A stretch of 26,439 bases of DNA from Isohypsibius dastychi (Eukaryota; Tardigrada; Eutardigrada; Parachela; Isohypsibiidae), in assembly GCA_034696485.1 (NCBI GenBank), contig JAQIWT010000236.1, forward strand, positions 1-26,439, written 5' to 3'. Numbering within the stretch: position 1 is the stretch's first letter; each line of letters opens with the position of its first letter. Shown here in pieces: positions 1-9,587 of this stretch. The notes below the pieces were generated by a model. The model was not told the DNA's origin, ran no database searches, and saw only the letters and a list, made by a program, of their open reading frames with translations. The position numbers were made by a program, and so were the translations under genes.

Positions 1-3000
1 CAGACCAACATGTTCTCTTCCCGGGTTGGGTAGTACGACTCGGCGACAGGCGGCCGGTATACCATGTACATACTTATTATGATGACCTTTAAAAACATAA
101 CTTACTGAGTGAACTAAGCGATTTATGAATGAGGGAGGTCGTGCCTGAATGAATATCATCCCAGAGCAGATGATTAGTTGGGACTTTGGACTTATAAGAC
201 CAGGTCTCCGCGCAGTCCGTTTGGCAGCCTGGAATATGCGGGCTATGCGATTGGTTTTTGTGAGCAACGCGGAATAGCAAATTGCGAAACAGAATCCGAT
301 TCCGAACATCTGAATCCCGCATACGACATCACAGGGTTTGATCAGCAGAATTCCAGTCATGGCGTAACACAGTACTATTCCAACTAATAGAACGAAACTC
401 AGCTCCCGACCCGAAGCTTTGACGACATTGGTTTCCGAGAACTTGATGAACACTGCGATGACGAATATCGTCGTGACTATGCCTAGCAGCGCGAATGTCA
501 GGACACCAATTGTCCAATAGGAATCAATGGTGACATAAGTTTGGACGATGAGGTAGCATGCAGTCTTATTCGGGAATGGTAAGGAACCAAGTGGGCAATC
601 AAGGCACTCGAATTCAGATAGAAGATACTGGTACTGAGTGCAGTTCTGAAAAGAATGGATATTTGAGTGAATGAAACACGTAAAATGTGATTTTCGAATA
701 AGAACCCCGGGGACCGGTACAAAACTGGTACCTGTACCTGAACCGGTACCTGAACCGGTACCGGTACCTGTCGAAAACGCTCTTCCCAAATATCAAGTAA
801 TCAAAATGTCATTCAGGGGGGGGGGGCTTTTGTTGTGGTGATTACTCTAACGGTGACCTCTTACCACACATGTCCAGCAACACTTTTCATCCGGCGAAAT
901 ACTCTTCGCCTGTCCCGGCCCACATGGTTTCCCACAGAAGGATTCCGGCACTTTATCTTTCCCAGTGTCACGATCGTTGAATCTAACAGCGCTCCAATTC
1001 AGCGCCAGACCGTATTTATTATATTCACCCACTGAGACCTGAAATACAACACATCAAATGTGATTAGTTCAGCCATCTCTGATGGTGTTACACACCCAAT
1101 CCCAGCGGGGTGGATAGTCATTAATACGTTTAAAATGGATGATATTATATCTGGCTGGCCCATCACCAACGCTGTCAAATTCGAACTCATCCCCAGTCAT
1201 GCCTGTAAATAACACGGCTCAGATAACTGTAATCATGTCAAATCCAACAAGTTTTCTGATTCCTCACCATTGAATTTGACTTTTCTCAAATAGCGCAACA
1301 GTTCCTGACCGTCATTTGGATTCATCTCATCACAAACCCCCGCCACGCTGCCGCACTTGTCTTTATGCATCAACTTGAAGGCTTGAGCAAATGCCATCAC
1401 AGCGTCACTAACAAATTGGACCTGCCCTTCCATCTCCAGTTTAAACTGTCCGGATTCTTCATACACCTCATCTCCAGTGCACTCCCTACTCCACTGAAGA
1501 TTATAAGGGGTCGGCATCGAGTCGAGAAATCGGCACTGAAACATATCTTCCCAATATTCCGTAAACCACGGATTGCGCTCGTTGTTATCCGGGGTCAACG
1601 CTCGAAAATATTTCTCAAAGCCCTCGATTTTATGAGCTAGCGGTTGGAATGACAAGGTCCCTTCGACCTGATATTCGTTGTACTCCGAAACAACAGTCCG
1701 GGCGCTCCATCCGTCTGACCCTATCCACGTGAACATTCCTGTGGCATTCCGTCTTCCAACAGCCCTCATCAACTCCGCCACTTCTTGATCCGACCCATAG
1801 ATGATCACACCTGGTGAATTATTTGTTTTCAGAAGAGTCTAAGAGCGTTGTATCATTTTTTTCTGACCTTTTGCTTGAGGCTTCAGTTTCAGCCGTTCAA
1901 TCAAGTCATTATAGTGGCGTTCGTTTGCTTTGCCGGAATCCTTCGGTAATTTCTCCCGAACGGCCAGGCAGATTTTGTTTTCTTCGAGTAACTGTTGAAT
2001 CGCTCCAAATGCCTATAAAAAAGTAACTTTGGGTGGGCATTTTTCTTAATGTACATACTCGGCGATGATGACAGTTTCGGATATTGTTAAGTTTGTGATT
2101 GAATTTGATCCTGTGGCGGACCGATGGATTAGCGGATTGTCAATGATTTCTCACCTGGATTCCATAAGCAGATTCTTCATAGACTATCGAAATATATGTC
2201 CAATTGAGCAATTTGACAAGATCAACCATAGCACGTGCTTGATTTGTGTCGGAGGGAACGGTTCGGGAGAAGTACTCGAATCGATCTTTATTACTCAATT
2301 CCGAGCTCGTAGAGAAGAAACTGATCTGGAAAACATCAAAACATGTAGATTGACTATTTGATAATCCATCGATTTAGGGGGGTTGGGGGCACCTACTTGA
2401 GGTATTTTGAATAATCTGAGCAAATTGGCAATCTGAATAGATGTGACGCTGCTGGCCGCTCCAACAACACCGGGAATCACCTTGAAGGGCACTTCCGGAA
2501 TGCTCCCATCGGCGCACTTGTACCCTTCATCTAAATTCGATATTGAGCCTAAAATCAACAGAACAGCTCTTTATTTGAATAATCAGCCAATTTTACATGT
2601 TAAGTAAATTTGAGCGGCAACTCGATCGCGACGGACGCCTTTGTCCGCAGAACTATCATCCTTTTCAAATAATGACACTGTGATAGTCTGTTTACGAATT
2701 ATGCTACAAAGATCGCAATCAGTTCTTTTGGGATCTGCAACTGGATAGTATTTGTGTGCCCGAAGAAAACAGTGCCGGCTTTTTTGACTGTAAACCAATT
2801 TCAACACTGAAAGGTCATAATCCCGAGGCCAAAAATAGAACTCCAAACAAAGACCGATATCTCGTGAATCGCTTATTGTTTTACGATAGGAATTCGCTCT
2901 CAGAAATCGTCAATTTTCGTAGCAGTCCGGTGATTTTCTTACTCGTGAATATGAGTCGAATTCAGTGCATGTTCGAGGTTATGCTACTTCAAAATATTAA

Positions 3001-5251
3001 TATTTTCCACTGCTTCTTTCTCAGCCTGAAATTTTCTACAGCTTTTGATCTTCAGCTTGAAAAAGGCTGCACGATTCGACATTTTTGTCGCGATATAACA
3101 AAGTGCCATCGGTTCTCAAAAATACTATTAGAGAGCTGGAAAAGTATCTAGGCCTAGGTCTTCTGTTAAGCTGCAATCATGTGAAATCGCCATGTAGTGA
3201 GAACTTTCGGCTGAACACATAACAAATTTACACATTCAAGCGCGGATGAATTGGGATGTTTGCCATGAGTAATGTGGATAGTTTGGGGACGGAAAGGAGT
3301 TTGCGTATGACGTTGTCTGGCTTCTAAGAAGCATTTTATTACTTTGTCGATAGCCGATAAGCAAGCTGCGATTAGAGGCTAACCGACTTTATGTTATGTC
3401 CGCATCTCAGCTCGCAAAAATCAAACTTTTCAAGCTATCGATTCCCAATATGACACCAATCCCACTCGTAAAGAAAACGCAATCGTACCCCATTCGATTC
3501 ATCATGTCTAATCGACTTGCCCAATAGAAACCTGTTCACTTGTCAAGGCCTGAAGAAATCAGCGAAAAAATCCATTTCTGATTTTTGATTTTGTTGTTTT
3601 TCGTTCTCAATGAAATTAGTTAATCCACAAGGATTTTCCCTGTATTCAAGCTGTAAGCTTATTTCAGGCAATTCAATCAAGAAATGCCTGTCGTGCTGTA
3701 AGACCCTTAAATGTGGTAATGAAATTGCCACTAAAGAGCAACTTGCCTCTCTTCTTCTCCACTCAGCATCTAATGGGAATCAATATACCCCCCAACATCC
3801 AATCAGATTAAGAGGACTTAACATTCCGCTTTCGACTTCATTGCCTTTCTTTAAACGATCCCCACTTCCTTGCTCGAACACACTTTGAATAATGCCCGCA
3901 AAACCAGCAGTCTGTTTATTTTCTTAACCCTTTTTCGTCTGCCCGTAAAACGTTTGACCTGTCACTTGACCCACCTATTCACAAAATTGAACAGTTTGTA
4001 AACAACGGTGAAGGGAAGGTTGAAGTTGTTGGTTGAAATCACCGCCGTGCTCACTCCGAACAAAGCAAACAAACCCAAATACTCAATCGGCGCACGAACG
4101 CGAAATATTTCTTTCCAAAACAGACAGTGGGAGAATGGGTGCTTTCTCTTGAAATCCAGAGACATTTCCGGCTTGTGAGCTGATGCGGAAAATCGTCTCA
4201 GATAAGAATAGAGAGAGATATGAAATTAGATAGCATGTGTGGTCCAAATGTGGATCAATACTAGTTCGCTTCAGAAAAGTGAGCGCGATACATTTTGAAA
4301 GATGATTGATGCGGGTCATTACCACAATTTTTAATTCACACGAGCCTGCCCGTAATCCCACCAACAAACCGCATACAATTTCGCTTTTTCGTCCAAGGCG
4401 CTGAATTATTCATTCATTTTGCGCCGATAGGGACGATTAAGATTTTTTTATGCGCCCGATTAAGATTTTTTTATGCGCCCCGAGAGAGGCCATCATCACT
4501 GACCCTCGCCGGGAATAAGTTGAAGATTTTCCAGCTGTCGATTATTTCAACCACAAAAGAAACAGTGTTTTTGTAGTTGGCTCCGAATCAGCTCGAGTTT
4601 AAATTGTTAATCAACGGGGCGTTTTTCAGGAGACGATGTAAAGTACTTAACAATCTCTGCCCCATCAATTACATTCCCATAATCGCTTCGTTTTACCAGC
4701 ACTTTACTCCAAGTGCCAAACAGTACTGCTCCAGCTGTCTAACTGTTCGCTCAGGATACTGAAACTGTTTCATTTTACTGCGTGGTTCACCACAATGTTG
4801 TAGAAACATCACAAAGTGTCTGTGAAGAATAGTTCTGATTCGAGTTAAACGAGAACTCACCTTTAATAAAATCAACCGCCATTTCCAGTCCGTACGTATC
4901 TTTATCACAGTCATCCAAGATATATGCTCCAAAACTGACCCCAGGTATCAATCCTTGTCCGTCATCCATCTCGTTGACATAATCAATCGTATACAACATG
5001 GCCTCCATGGCCTGGATGCCACCTTGTCGCATGATTCGCCCGCAAGTACTTTTCTCTTCGCGCTCATGCACCATCATTAATCCCCCCAGGACGATGTGGC
5101 CGTCAAGAGTGGCCACTCGCTTGACTGGCCATGTGATGTTCATCCACTCGCCCTTGACAGTCCGTATCGACTCCCAATTGGCGCTCCGTTTCTCGCCACA
5201 GATCTGTAGTGTGAGGACCGATAAGATGGCGGTGATGATTGGGATCTGCAT
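1..5251 (-). CDS. mGluR: Metabotropic glutamate receptor-like class C GPCR (3' end outside window)
   Basis: Exons in transcript order: 5251-4861, 2548-2397, 2325-2155, 2012-1868, 1810-1268, 1202-1096, 1038-865, 645-145, 86-1 (cut by the window edge). All phases agree, giving about 756 residues so far. Residues 1-19 look like a signal peptide, and an in-frame stop lies upstream of the start. Residues about 50-500 form the Venus-flytrap domain (IANLLRLFKIPQ, DTNQARAMVDLVK, NWTYISIV, WIGSDGW). A cysteine-rich region follows (FCGKPCGPGQ, CCWTC, CLDCPLG), then TM1 to TM4 (ASGRELSFVLL, YSALLTKTNRIARIF, SPKSQLIICS). Family role: plasma-membrane amino-acid receptor coupling to G proteins. Amino-acid backbone contacts are conserved (S164, T187, D207, Y235, D319, matching mGlu1 S165, T188, D208, Y236, D318), but the side-chain carboxylate contacts R78 and K409 are A81 and Q416 here. 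It may therefore belong with orphan mGluR-like receptors such as insect mGluR-X/mangetout. TM5-7 and the tail are not in the window. Confidence 0.93.
87..144 (-). other. Putative GC-AG intron, 58 nt, inside TM4 of the mGluR-like gene
   Basis: Homology requires CAG (Gln) at 147-145 to join GTC (Val) at 86-84, making the TM4 sequence IFIQVIIISMYMVYRPP. The intron between them begins GC and ends AG (TTTTTAAAG). The only nearby GT donor (TCA|GTAAGT, GT at 105-104) would leave a 19-nt intron and insert 13 polar residues into TM4, so the GC-AG reading is preferred. It could also be a sequence error at the donor. Confidence 0.6.
713..771. repeat. Short tandem repeat rich in GGTACC
   Basis: About four imperfect copies of a 12-bp unit (tgaaccggtacc), including back-to-back GGTACC palindromes. 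It lies in the intron before the TM1-4 exon of the mGluR-like gene. It looks like a simple intronic satellite. Confidence 0.8.
816..826. repeat. G homopolymer, 11 nt
   Basis: Uninterrupted run of 11 G in the same intron of the mGluR-like gene, 40 nt from a donor site. It reads as poly-C in the transcript. Run length may vary or be misread. Confidence 0.9.
2549..4860 (-). other. Large first intron of the mGluR-like gene
   Basis: The donor GTGAGT at 4860 and the acceptor TTTTAG ending at 2549 join residue 130 to residue 131 in phase 1 (FIK|G SISNL). The interval holds several open frames (for example 2583-2846 minus, 2756-3151 plus and 3610-3888 plus), none with recognisable homology. I see no second gene in it. 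It contains the 23-bp duplication at 4435-4480. Confidence 0.75.
4435..4480. repeat. Two exact 23-bp tandem copies
   Basis: A 23-bp unit starting gattaagattttttt and ending atgcgccc occurs twice back to back with no differences (4435-4457 and 4458-4480). It lies in the first intron of the mGluR-like gene. The lack of divergence suggests a recent duplication. Confidence 0.95.
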
Positions 5252-6592
5252 CGCGATTAGCAGGCATTTACAACCGGGGTCATCTCAGCGACCACCACAC
5301 AGAATACATCCAGACAATCGCAATCACGAAATCCGATGTAAATCTTCAAGTTGTGATCGACATGCAATGCGATACTGGCCGGTCTGCACTGCGTTTGCGT
5401 CGGGGACAAAGTGAAGCTTATCTTCATCTGAAGCGGAAGGAAGAAAGGGAATCGCTCGATGTATGATATGATTCCGCGGATGAAGGGGGGATGGAGTGCC
5501 GGGCCTGTCCTATCAAACAACAAACTCCCAAATGATCGATTGGTCACTCCCTACAAACTACATGCTTCAATCATCAATTCTTAACACGTCCGACACGACA
5601 CATAAATCGACTTTTTTGGGTCGCTCTCCAGACCTAATCAAATCCATTCATTACCAGCCTAAACAGATGCGTAGAACATTGATAATCCGTCCAGGTGCCG
5701 ACTCATTTGGGATCACGTTGTTATCGCGCTGGAAGATAGAGAATGGAATGAATAATAGATCAGGCGTGAAAATTGGGATTACAGCTTAAACTGCACGAGA
5801 GGAATGCGGAATGGAGTTTACTCATCTCATTCGCGGGGCTCTGTGATGAGGCTTGTTGAAAGATGAGCAGCTGATTCTTTTCTTTGAACTGTTGATGATG
5901 GGAACATTGCGCTTGATGGCAATAAAATGTACAGTGTTGACCCAAGAGCCACTCAAGCTTCCGGCGCCTTTGTCAGTCGATTCGTGGCTCGAGCTACTTG
6001 CGACAAGAGGAATATATCCGATAATAACGAAGTCTTCAGTTGACTTCCTAGTGATCTCGGTTTATGCAGTGTGCCCTCACCGAAACTTTGATATGACATT
6101 ACTAATTCTTCAACAAAATACTGCGTTGGAGATTGTACATCAGCCTGGAATCATCTGACATGTTGGAAGTTCGTTAAAATGATTTTAACAGGGTCCTACT
6201 ACATACTTTTTCGGTTGTATCGCTGATCTCTGACCAGACCAACATTTCAATGTGACAGAACCCCATAGACATAAGGTCGATCAAAAACAGCCAGACGTTC
6301 ATACTAACTGATTGTAATCCAATTTTTTCTAGGTTATCTACATGCATAACCCAGAAATGATAAAATATGGTATTGCAAATTTGTTTCCGGACTCAACCCT
6401 TCATTTCGAGTGCTTTTAAAAACAACTGTAATTGCCCGTATGGTCAGCGCAAGAACAACATCGCCAAGCAACAACAAGTAGTACTTTTAACAACCAGTAA
6501 GACAACCAACCGTTTTTCGTCCGCCAAACACCATTGGCTCTGGATTTCTATGAGAAGCTAAATATGTTGGCAAATGTGGTTCAATCTGACGA
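5252..6592. other. Intergenic stretch, no gene seen
   Basis: This lies between the start of the mGluR-like gene and the stop of the secreted-protein gene, both on the minus strand. It should contain the mGluR 5' UTR and promoter and the upstream gene's 3' UTR. Open frames here (5257-5547 minus, 5496-5789 plus, 5853-6158 plus) have no recognisable domain and no supporting splice or start context. Confidence 0.6.
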
Positions 6593-7448
6593 TTAATGAG
6601 TCTTCATTCCTCGTCTCCACCCTTTGCTGGGATCGCTGATCACTTTCTTGACTTGAACAGGATTGACATTCGGGGCACTATGCAAAGCACGGTCTGTCAC
6701 GTTTCCCATCAAGTCTCCTACAAACAAAAAAATCAGCTGGGACTCCCGAGTGTTATCCCAATTTCTATTTATTTACCGTTGACAACACTGCCGTTGTAGA
6801 ATCCGAACCACGGAGCAGCGCCGGCACAGCTCAGTACTCCTTCTCCACGGTTACAATCCGCAACTCCAGCACACATATACTGTGTCCCTTTGTAGAACGT
6901 GCATGTAGCCAGAACTTGATTTGGCCCGTTGTCCGCCATCCACGCATCCATATAGCCTACAAGAACACGTTTGTTTTCTTGTGACGTCATATCCTTTTCG
7001 AAATCCAGTTTGACAAGTTGAGGCACTCACCATCTTCTTTGCGCCATGTCTTGACTCCAGGGACCACTCCAGTGCAGTTCTGGCCAGTGTACTTCATGTT
7101 GTGATCTTCTGGGAATTCCCGCGTGAATCCCTCATCGTCGGTGCAGCCAGTCTGGCACGTGTACGTGAAGTTGGTTAGATAAGTGCAGAAATACTCTGAA
7201 ATCTTCTCTTTGGAAGCCACTTGCGATGGTGAATCTGAGATCAGAACACATGGTCAGATATTGCAAAAAAGAGAGTCGGGTTCTGCGACTGCTATCCCAC
7301 CTGTGCCTTCTTCAGCTGAGCTCTGCTTCAACGACTGCTTTCGGGCCAGCTGGGCTTTTTTCTCGGCTTTCCTGATTTGTCCATTATCCTCAGATGATCC
7401 CACTGCAGCAAAGATCGCTATAATGATGCAGATGGCGTAGTAATGCAT
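6593..7448 (-). CDS. Secreted 8-cysteine protein of unknown function
   Basis: Exons: 7448-7301, 7234-7031, 6956-6777, 6717-6593, all joined in phase 1, giving 218 aa ending in TAA. The chosen ATG gives a clear signal peptide (MHYYAICIIIAIFAAVGSS). A charged Lys/Glu/Gln-rich linker follows (residues about 20-60), then a region with eight cysteines (FCTY, YTCQTGC, QNCTG, ATCTF, YMCAG, DCNRG, LSCAG), consistent with four disulfides, and several N-glycosylation sites (NFT, NCT, NGS, NVT). The tail is basic and ends at Met-Lys-Thr-His. The open frame extends upstream of this ATG to 7601, so a longer N-terminus is possible. An alternative end is the in-frame TAA just after 6777 if the last intron is retained. 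I do not recognise the family and give no function beyond secretion, which is inferred from the signal peptide. Confidence 0.78.
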
Positions 7449-8471
7449 GGTGTTCAAACGAGGAGTAGAGGATGAAACTGAAACTGAAACAGTTAAAATG
7501 GCTTGGCTTGTGAGAACCACCGTATGAAAAAGTACACAAAATCCAGTTTTGAGCAAAGAGAAGCGCATTGAAAGCCGAACAGCCTCTGGGTATTGACGCA
7601 AGTTGAGTTCAAATGTTGTAGACGAGAATCAAGTCTCCATCGCCAGGATTTGCAGGTACATGACTATTTGCTTTCGAATCCGAACCTCGTGACGCCATCT
7701 ACGTTTCCTGGCTTTTGCTGTCTCCTTTTGTAGATGACCAACAAAAGGTCAGCACTTGCAAACTGAAACACTCACTCATTCTCCGGTACGCAATTTGACA
7801 ACCAAAAACACCAGTTACCGTACTGCCCGAAATAAAGACTCCCCCCCCCCCCCCATGATAGGTGCCCAAAAAGACCGTCATTTTCAAAGGGATCCCCCTT
7901 TAAAAAACGTGACATTATGGAAAGTTGCCTCGAAAGAATAAAACCCGGTCTACAATTCGGGTAGTGCGGTAATCGGAATTGTTGGAAATACGACGGAGAA
8001 ATCGCACGCCAACTCCGCAATACTCATGGCAGTGAATTTGTCTCGAAAACGCGCCTCCATGCCAGGTGATTCTAATTTTCTGACAACATGTGCTCTAAAC
8101 TTATCCCCCTCTGATTGGCGTGGCGGGTCACGATGTTTTATTATTAAATTTTACTAAACGAGTCACATGATAGGAGCATTACACAAGGCCCAAGGCGAAA
8201 AACATTTTACAGACTTTCCACGTTACAAGCTTCTATATATCACCAATTAATTCTCAAGCTTTCTCTAATTAGCTGAAAGATGTAATCACGTGGAACTACT
8301 GCTGAAGGCGATTAACTTAAGTGGTCTGAAACAATACGCTGAACAATCAGCTGAACAGCTTGCATTCTTCGTTGATTTCAAATTGGCGTTTACCGAGTAA
8401 ATAATCTTTTGTAGCTACGACATGTGCTTTTGGAGTTTTGAAATATATTGCATGTAAACATTGCATCACAA
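7449..8471. other. Intergenic stretch between divergent genes, with a C14 run
   Basis: This separates the minus-strand secreted-protein gene from the plus-strand Ser-rich gene and should hold both promoters. There is a run of 14 C at 7841-7854. Open frames here are short and lack recognisable domains. I see no RNA gene or transposon. Confidence 0.55.
7841..7854. repeat. C homopolymer, 14 nt
   Basis: Uninterrupted run of 14 C in the intergenic space between two divergent genes. It is one of four long G/C homopolymers in the window, the others being in introns. Confidence 0.9.
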
Positions 8472-8914
8472 ATGGCGAATTCGCGACCTGCATCTGCATC
8501 GTCAGATTCAGCCTTTGCGTCAAGCAGCCGCTCGAGCCCCTCATCATCGCGAGCTGACACAACATATCTGGGAACTCAAACAAGTGATGCTCGTGGACCC
8601 AGTCGGTGGATCGTTGAAAAAGAGGATGAAGGATTCGTTCAAGAGTTTATCGTCCCCGTTCTTTCCAGTGATGCAGAAAGACTCGCTAACAATGCACCCA
8701 GCAAGCAGCTCTACGGAATTCACACCAGTGGCAAACCAGAAAAATTCAGAACTGTTAGTGTTCCGATCACTTGGGGAGTCGGTAAGTGAGCACGGCAATC
8801 TGACGTCATAATCAAAGACGTTTTCTATCTTTTAATGTAGATTCAAAAGGCGTAAGGGAGCATATCCAGGAAGAAGTGATCTATTCAAAGAAATCAAGCT
8901 CGAAGTCAAAGTGA
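8472..8914 (+). CDS. Small Ser-rich protein of unknown function
   Basis: Exons 8472-8781 and 8841-8914 are joined in phase 1 across a 59-nt GT-AG intron (GTAAGT to TTTAATGTAG), giving 127 aa. The ATG sits in a favourable context (CAAATGG). There is no signal peptide or membrane segment, so it is probably intracellular. Residues about 1-30 are low-complexity Ser/Ala/Arg (SSSRSSPSSSR). Residues 45-110 look folded (RWIVEKEDEGFVQEFIVPVL, QLYGIHTSG, VSVPITWGV). The C-terminus is a Lys/Ser tail (YSKKSSSKSK). The correct phase, the splice sites and a downstream AATAAA at 9192 support a real gene. I do not recognise a family. It could be lineage-restricted. Confidence 0.7.
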
Positions 8915-8968
8915 CACAGGACCAACCATCCAGATTCTACAAACCCCTGCAGTTGTTTGATTGCGTTT

Positions 8969-9060
8969 TACGTCTCCGCCAAAAAGCTCAATACACTTCT
9001 GCCTGTTCACTGAGACAATCGATAGGGCGCAGACGTATTGGGCTTTTTGGCGGAGACGTA
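8969..9060 (+). other. Long RNA hairpin in the 3' UTR (possible pre-miRNA or miniature foldback element)
   Basis: Arm 8969-8994 and arm 9035-9060 are inverted repeats of 26 bp. The single difference is a T opposite G, which is a G-U wobble in the plus-strand RNA, so all 26 positions pair in that transcript but not perfectly in its complement. The stem adds four more pairs (8999-9002 with 9029-9032) after a small internal loop; the loop is about 26 nt. It starts 54 nt after the stop codon of the Ser-rich gene and before AATAAA, so it is probably in that mRNA's 3' UTR. Size and shape fit a pre-miRNA, but a tiny inverted-repeat transposon is equally possible. Confidence 0.75.
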
Positions 9061-9191
9061 TCCCGAAATCATTTCTACGATCCAGAACCATACTTCCCCA
9101 TTAGACATGCACTCATTCTTCGTGTCTCTTTTGCAGTTTATTCGGCATCCGAAACAAAAGAATAGAATGTTGTTCTATCGTTTGAGCAAAT

Positions 9192-9197
9192 AATAAA
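9192..9197 (+). terminator. Candidate poly(A) signal AATAAA of the Ser-rich gene
   Basis: AATAAA about 280 nt after the stop of the plus-strand Ser-rich gene, followed by a region with no further coding signal. Placement is plausible; cleavage is not shown. Confidence 0.5.
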
Positions 9198-9587
9198 ACT
9201 TTGCGCGTGCGGTAGTACAGCGATATCGATTTAAATCATTACAGATGGGAGGCCATTTCAGTTTCTCAAATTGCGACGAGTAACAGCGCGGTTTTCTCAG
9301 TACGAGTACGGACACGGGATTCAGAATCGTTGTATGAGTCTTGGAAAAACTAACACCATTCTCATAGATGACTGGGAAGTCATTAATGGAGTTTCTGAGG
9401 TGTGATCTTAAACACGGATCTGTCTAGGCTCACGGATAACCATATTGTATACGCATTGCATGATAAGTGTGAATACACATTTGGTGATCCTCAGTTGGCC
9501 ATATGCAACAATCAAAAACGCATCTCAACCAGGAGAGTCTTTTCGTTCTGATGGGTAACGGCTAAGCGTTCCCAAACCGATGACTTA
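9198..9587. other. Convergent intergenic stretch, nothing recognised
   Basis: This lies between the 3' ends of the plus-strand Ser-rich gene and minus-strand sedoheptulokinase. I see no open frame, repeat or RNA structure that I can support. Confidence 0.5.

Noticed and set aside
106-144. Reading the TM1-4 exon of the mGluR-like gene through to the GTAAGT donor at 105
   Set aside because: It would leave a 19-nt intron and put Arg, Pro, Asn and His residues into TM4.
2583-2846. Open frame inside the large first intron of the mGluR-like gene, considered as an extra exon
   Set aside because: The flanking exons join directly in phase 1 and give the expected family sequence. This frame has no similarity to the ligand-binding domain.
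8906-9165. Overlapping open frames on both strands downstream of the Ser-rich gene, both encoding RLRQKAQY-like peptides
   Set aside because: The shared peptide is a by-product of the inverted repeat at 8969-9060, not evidence of two genes.
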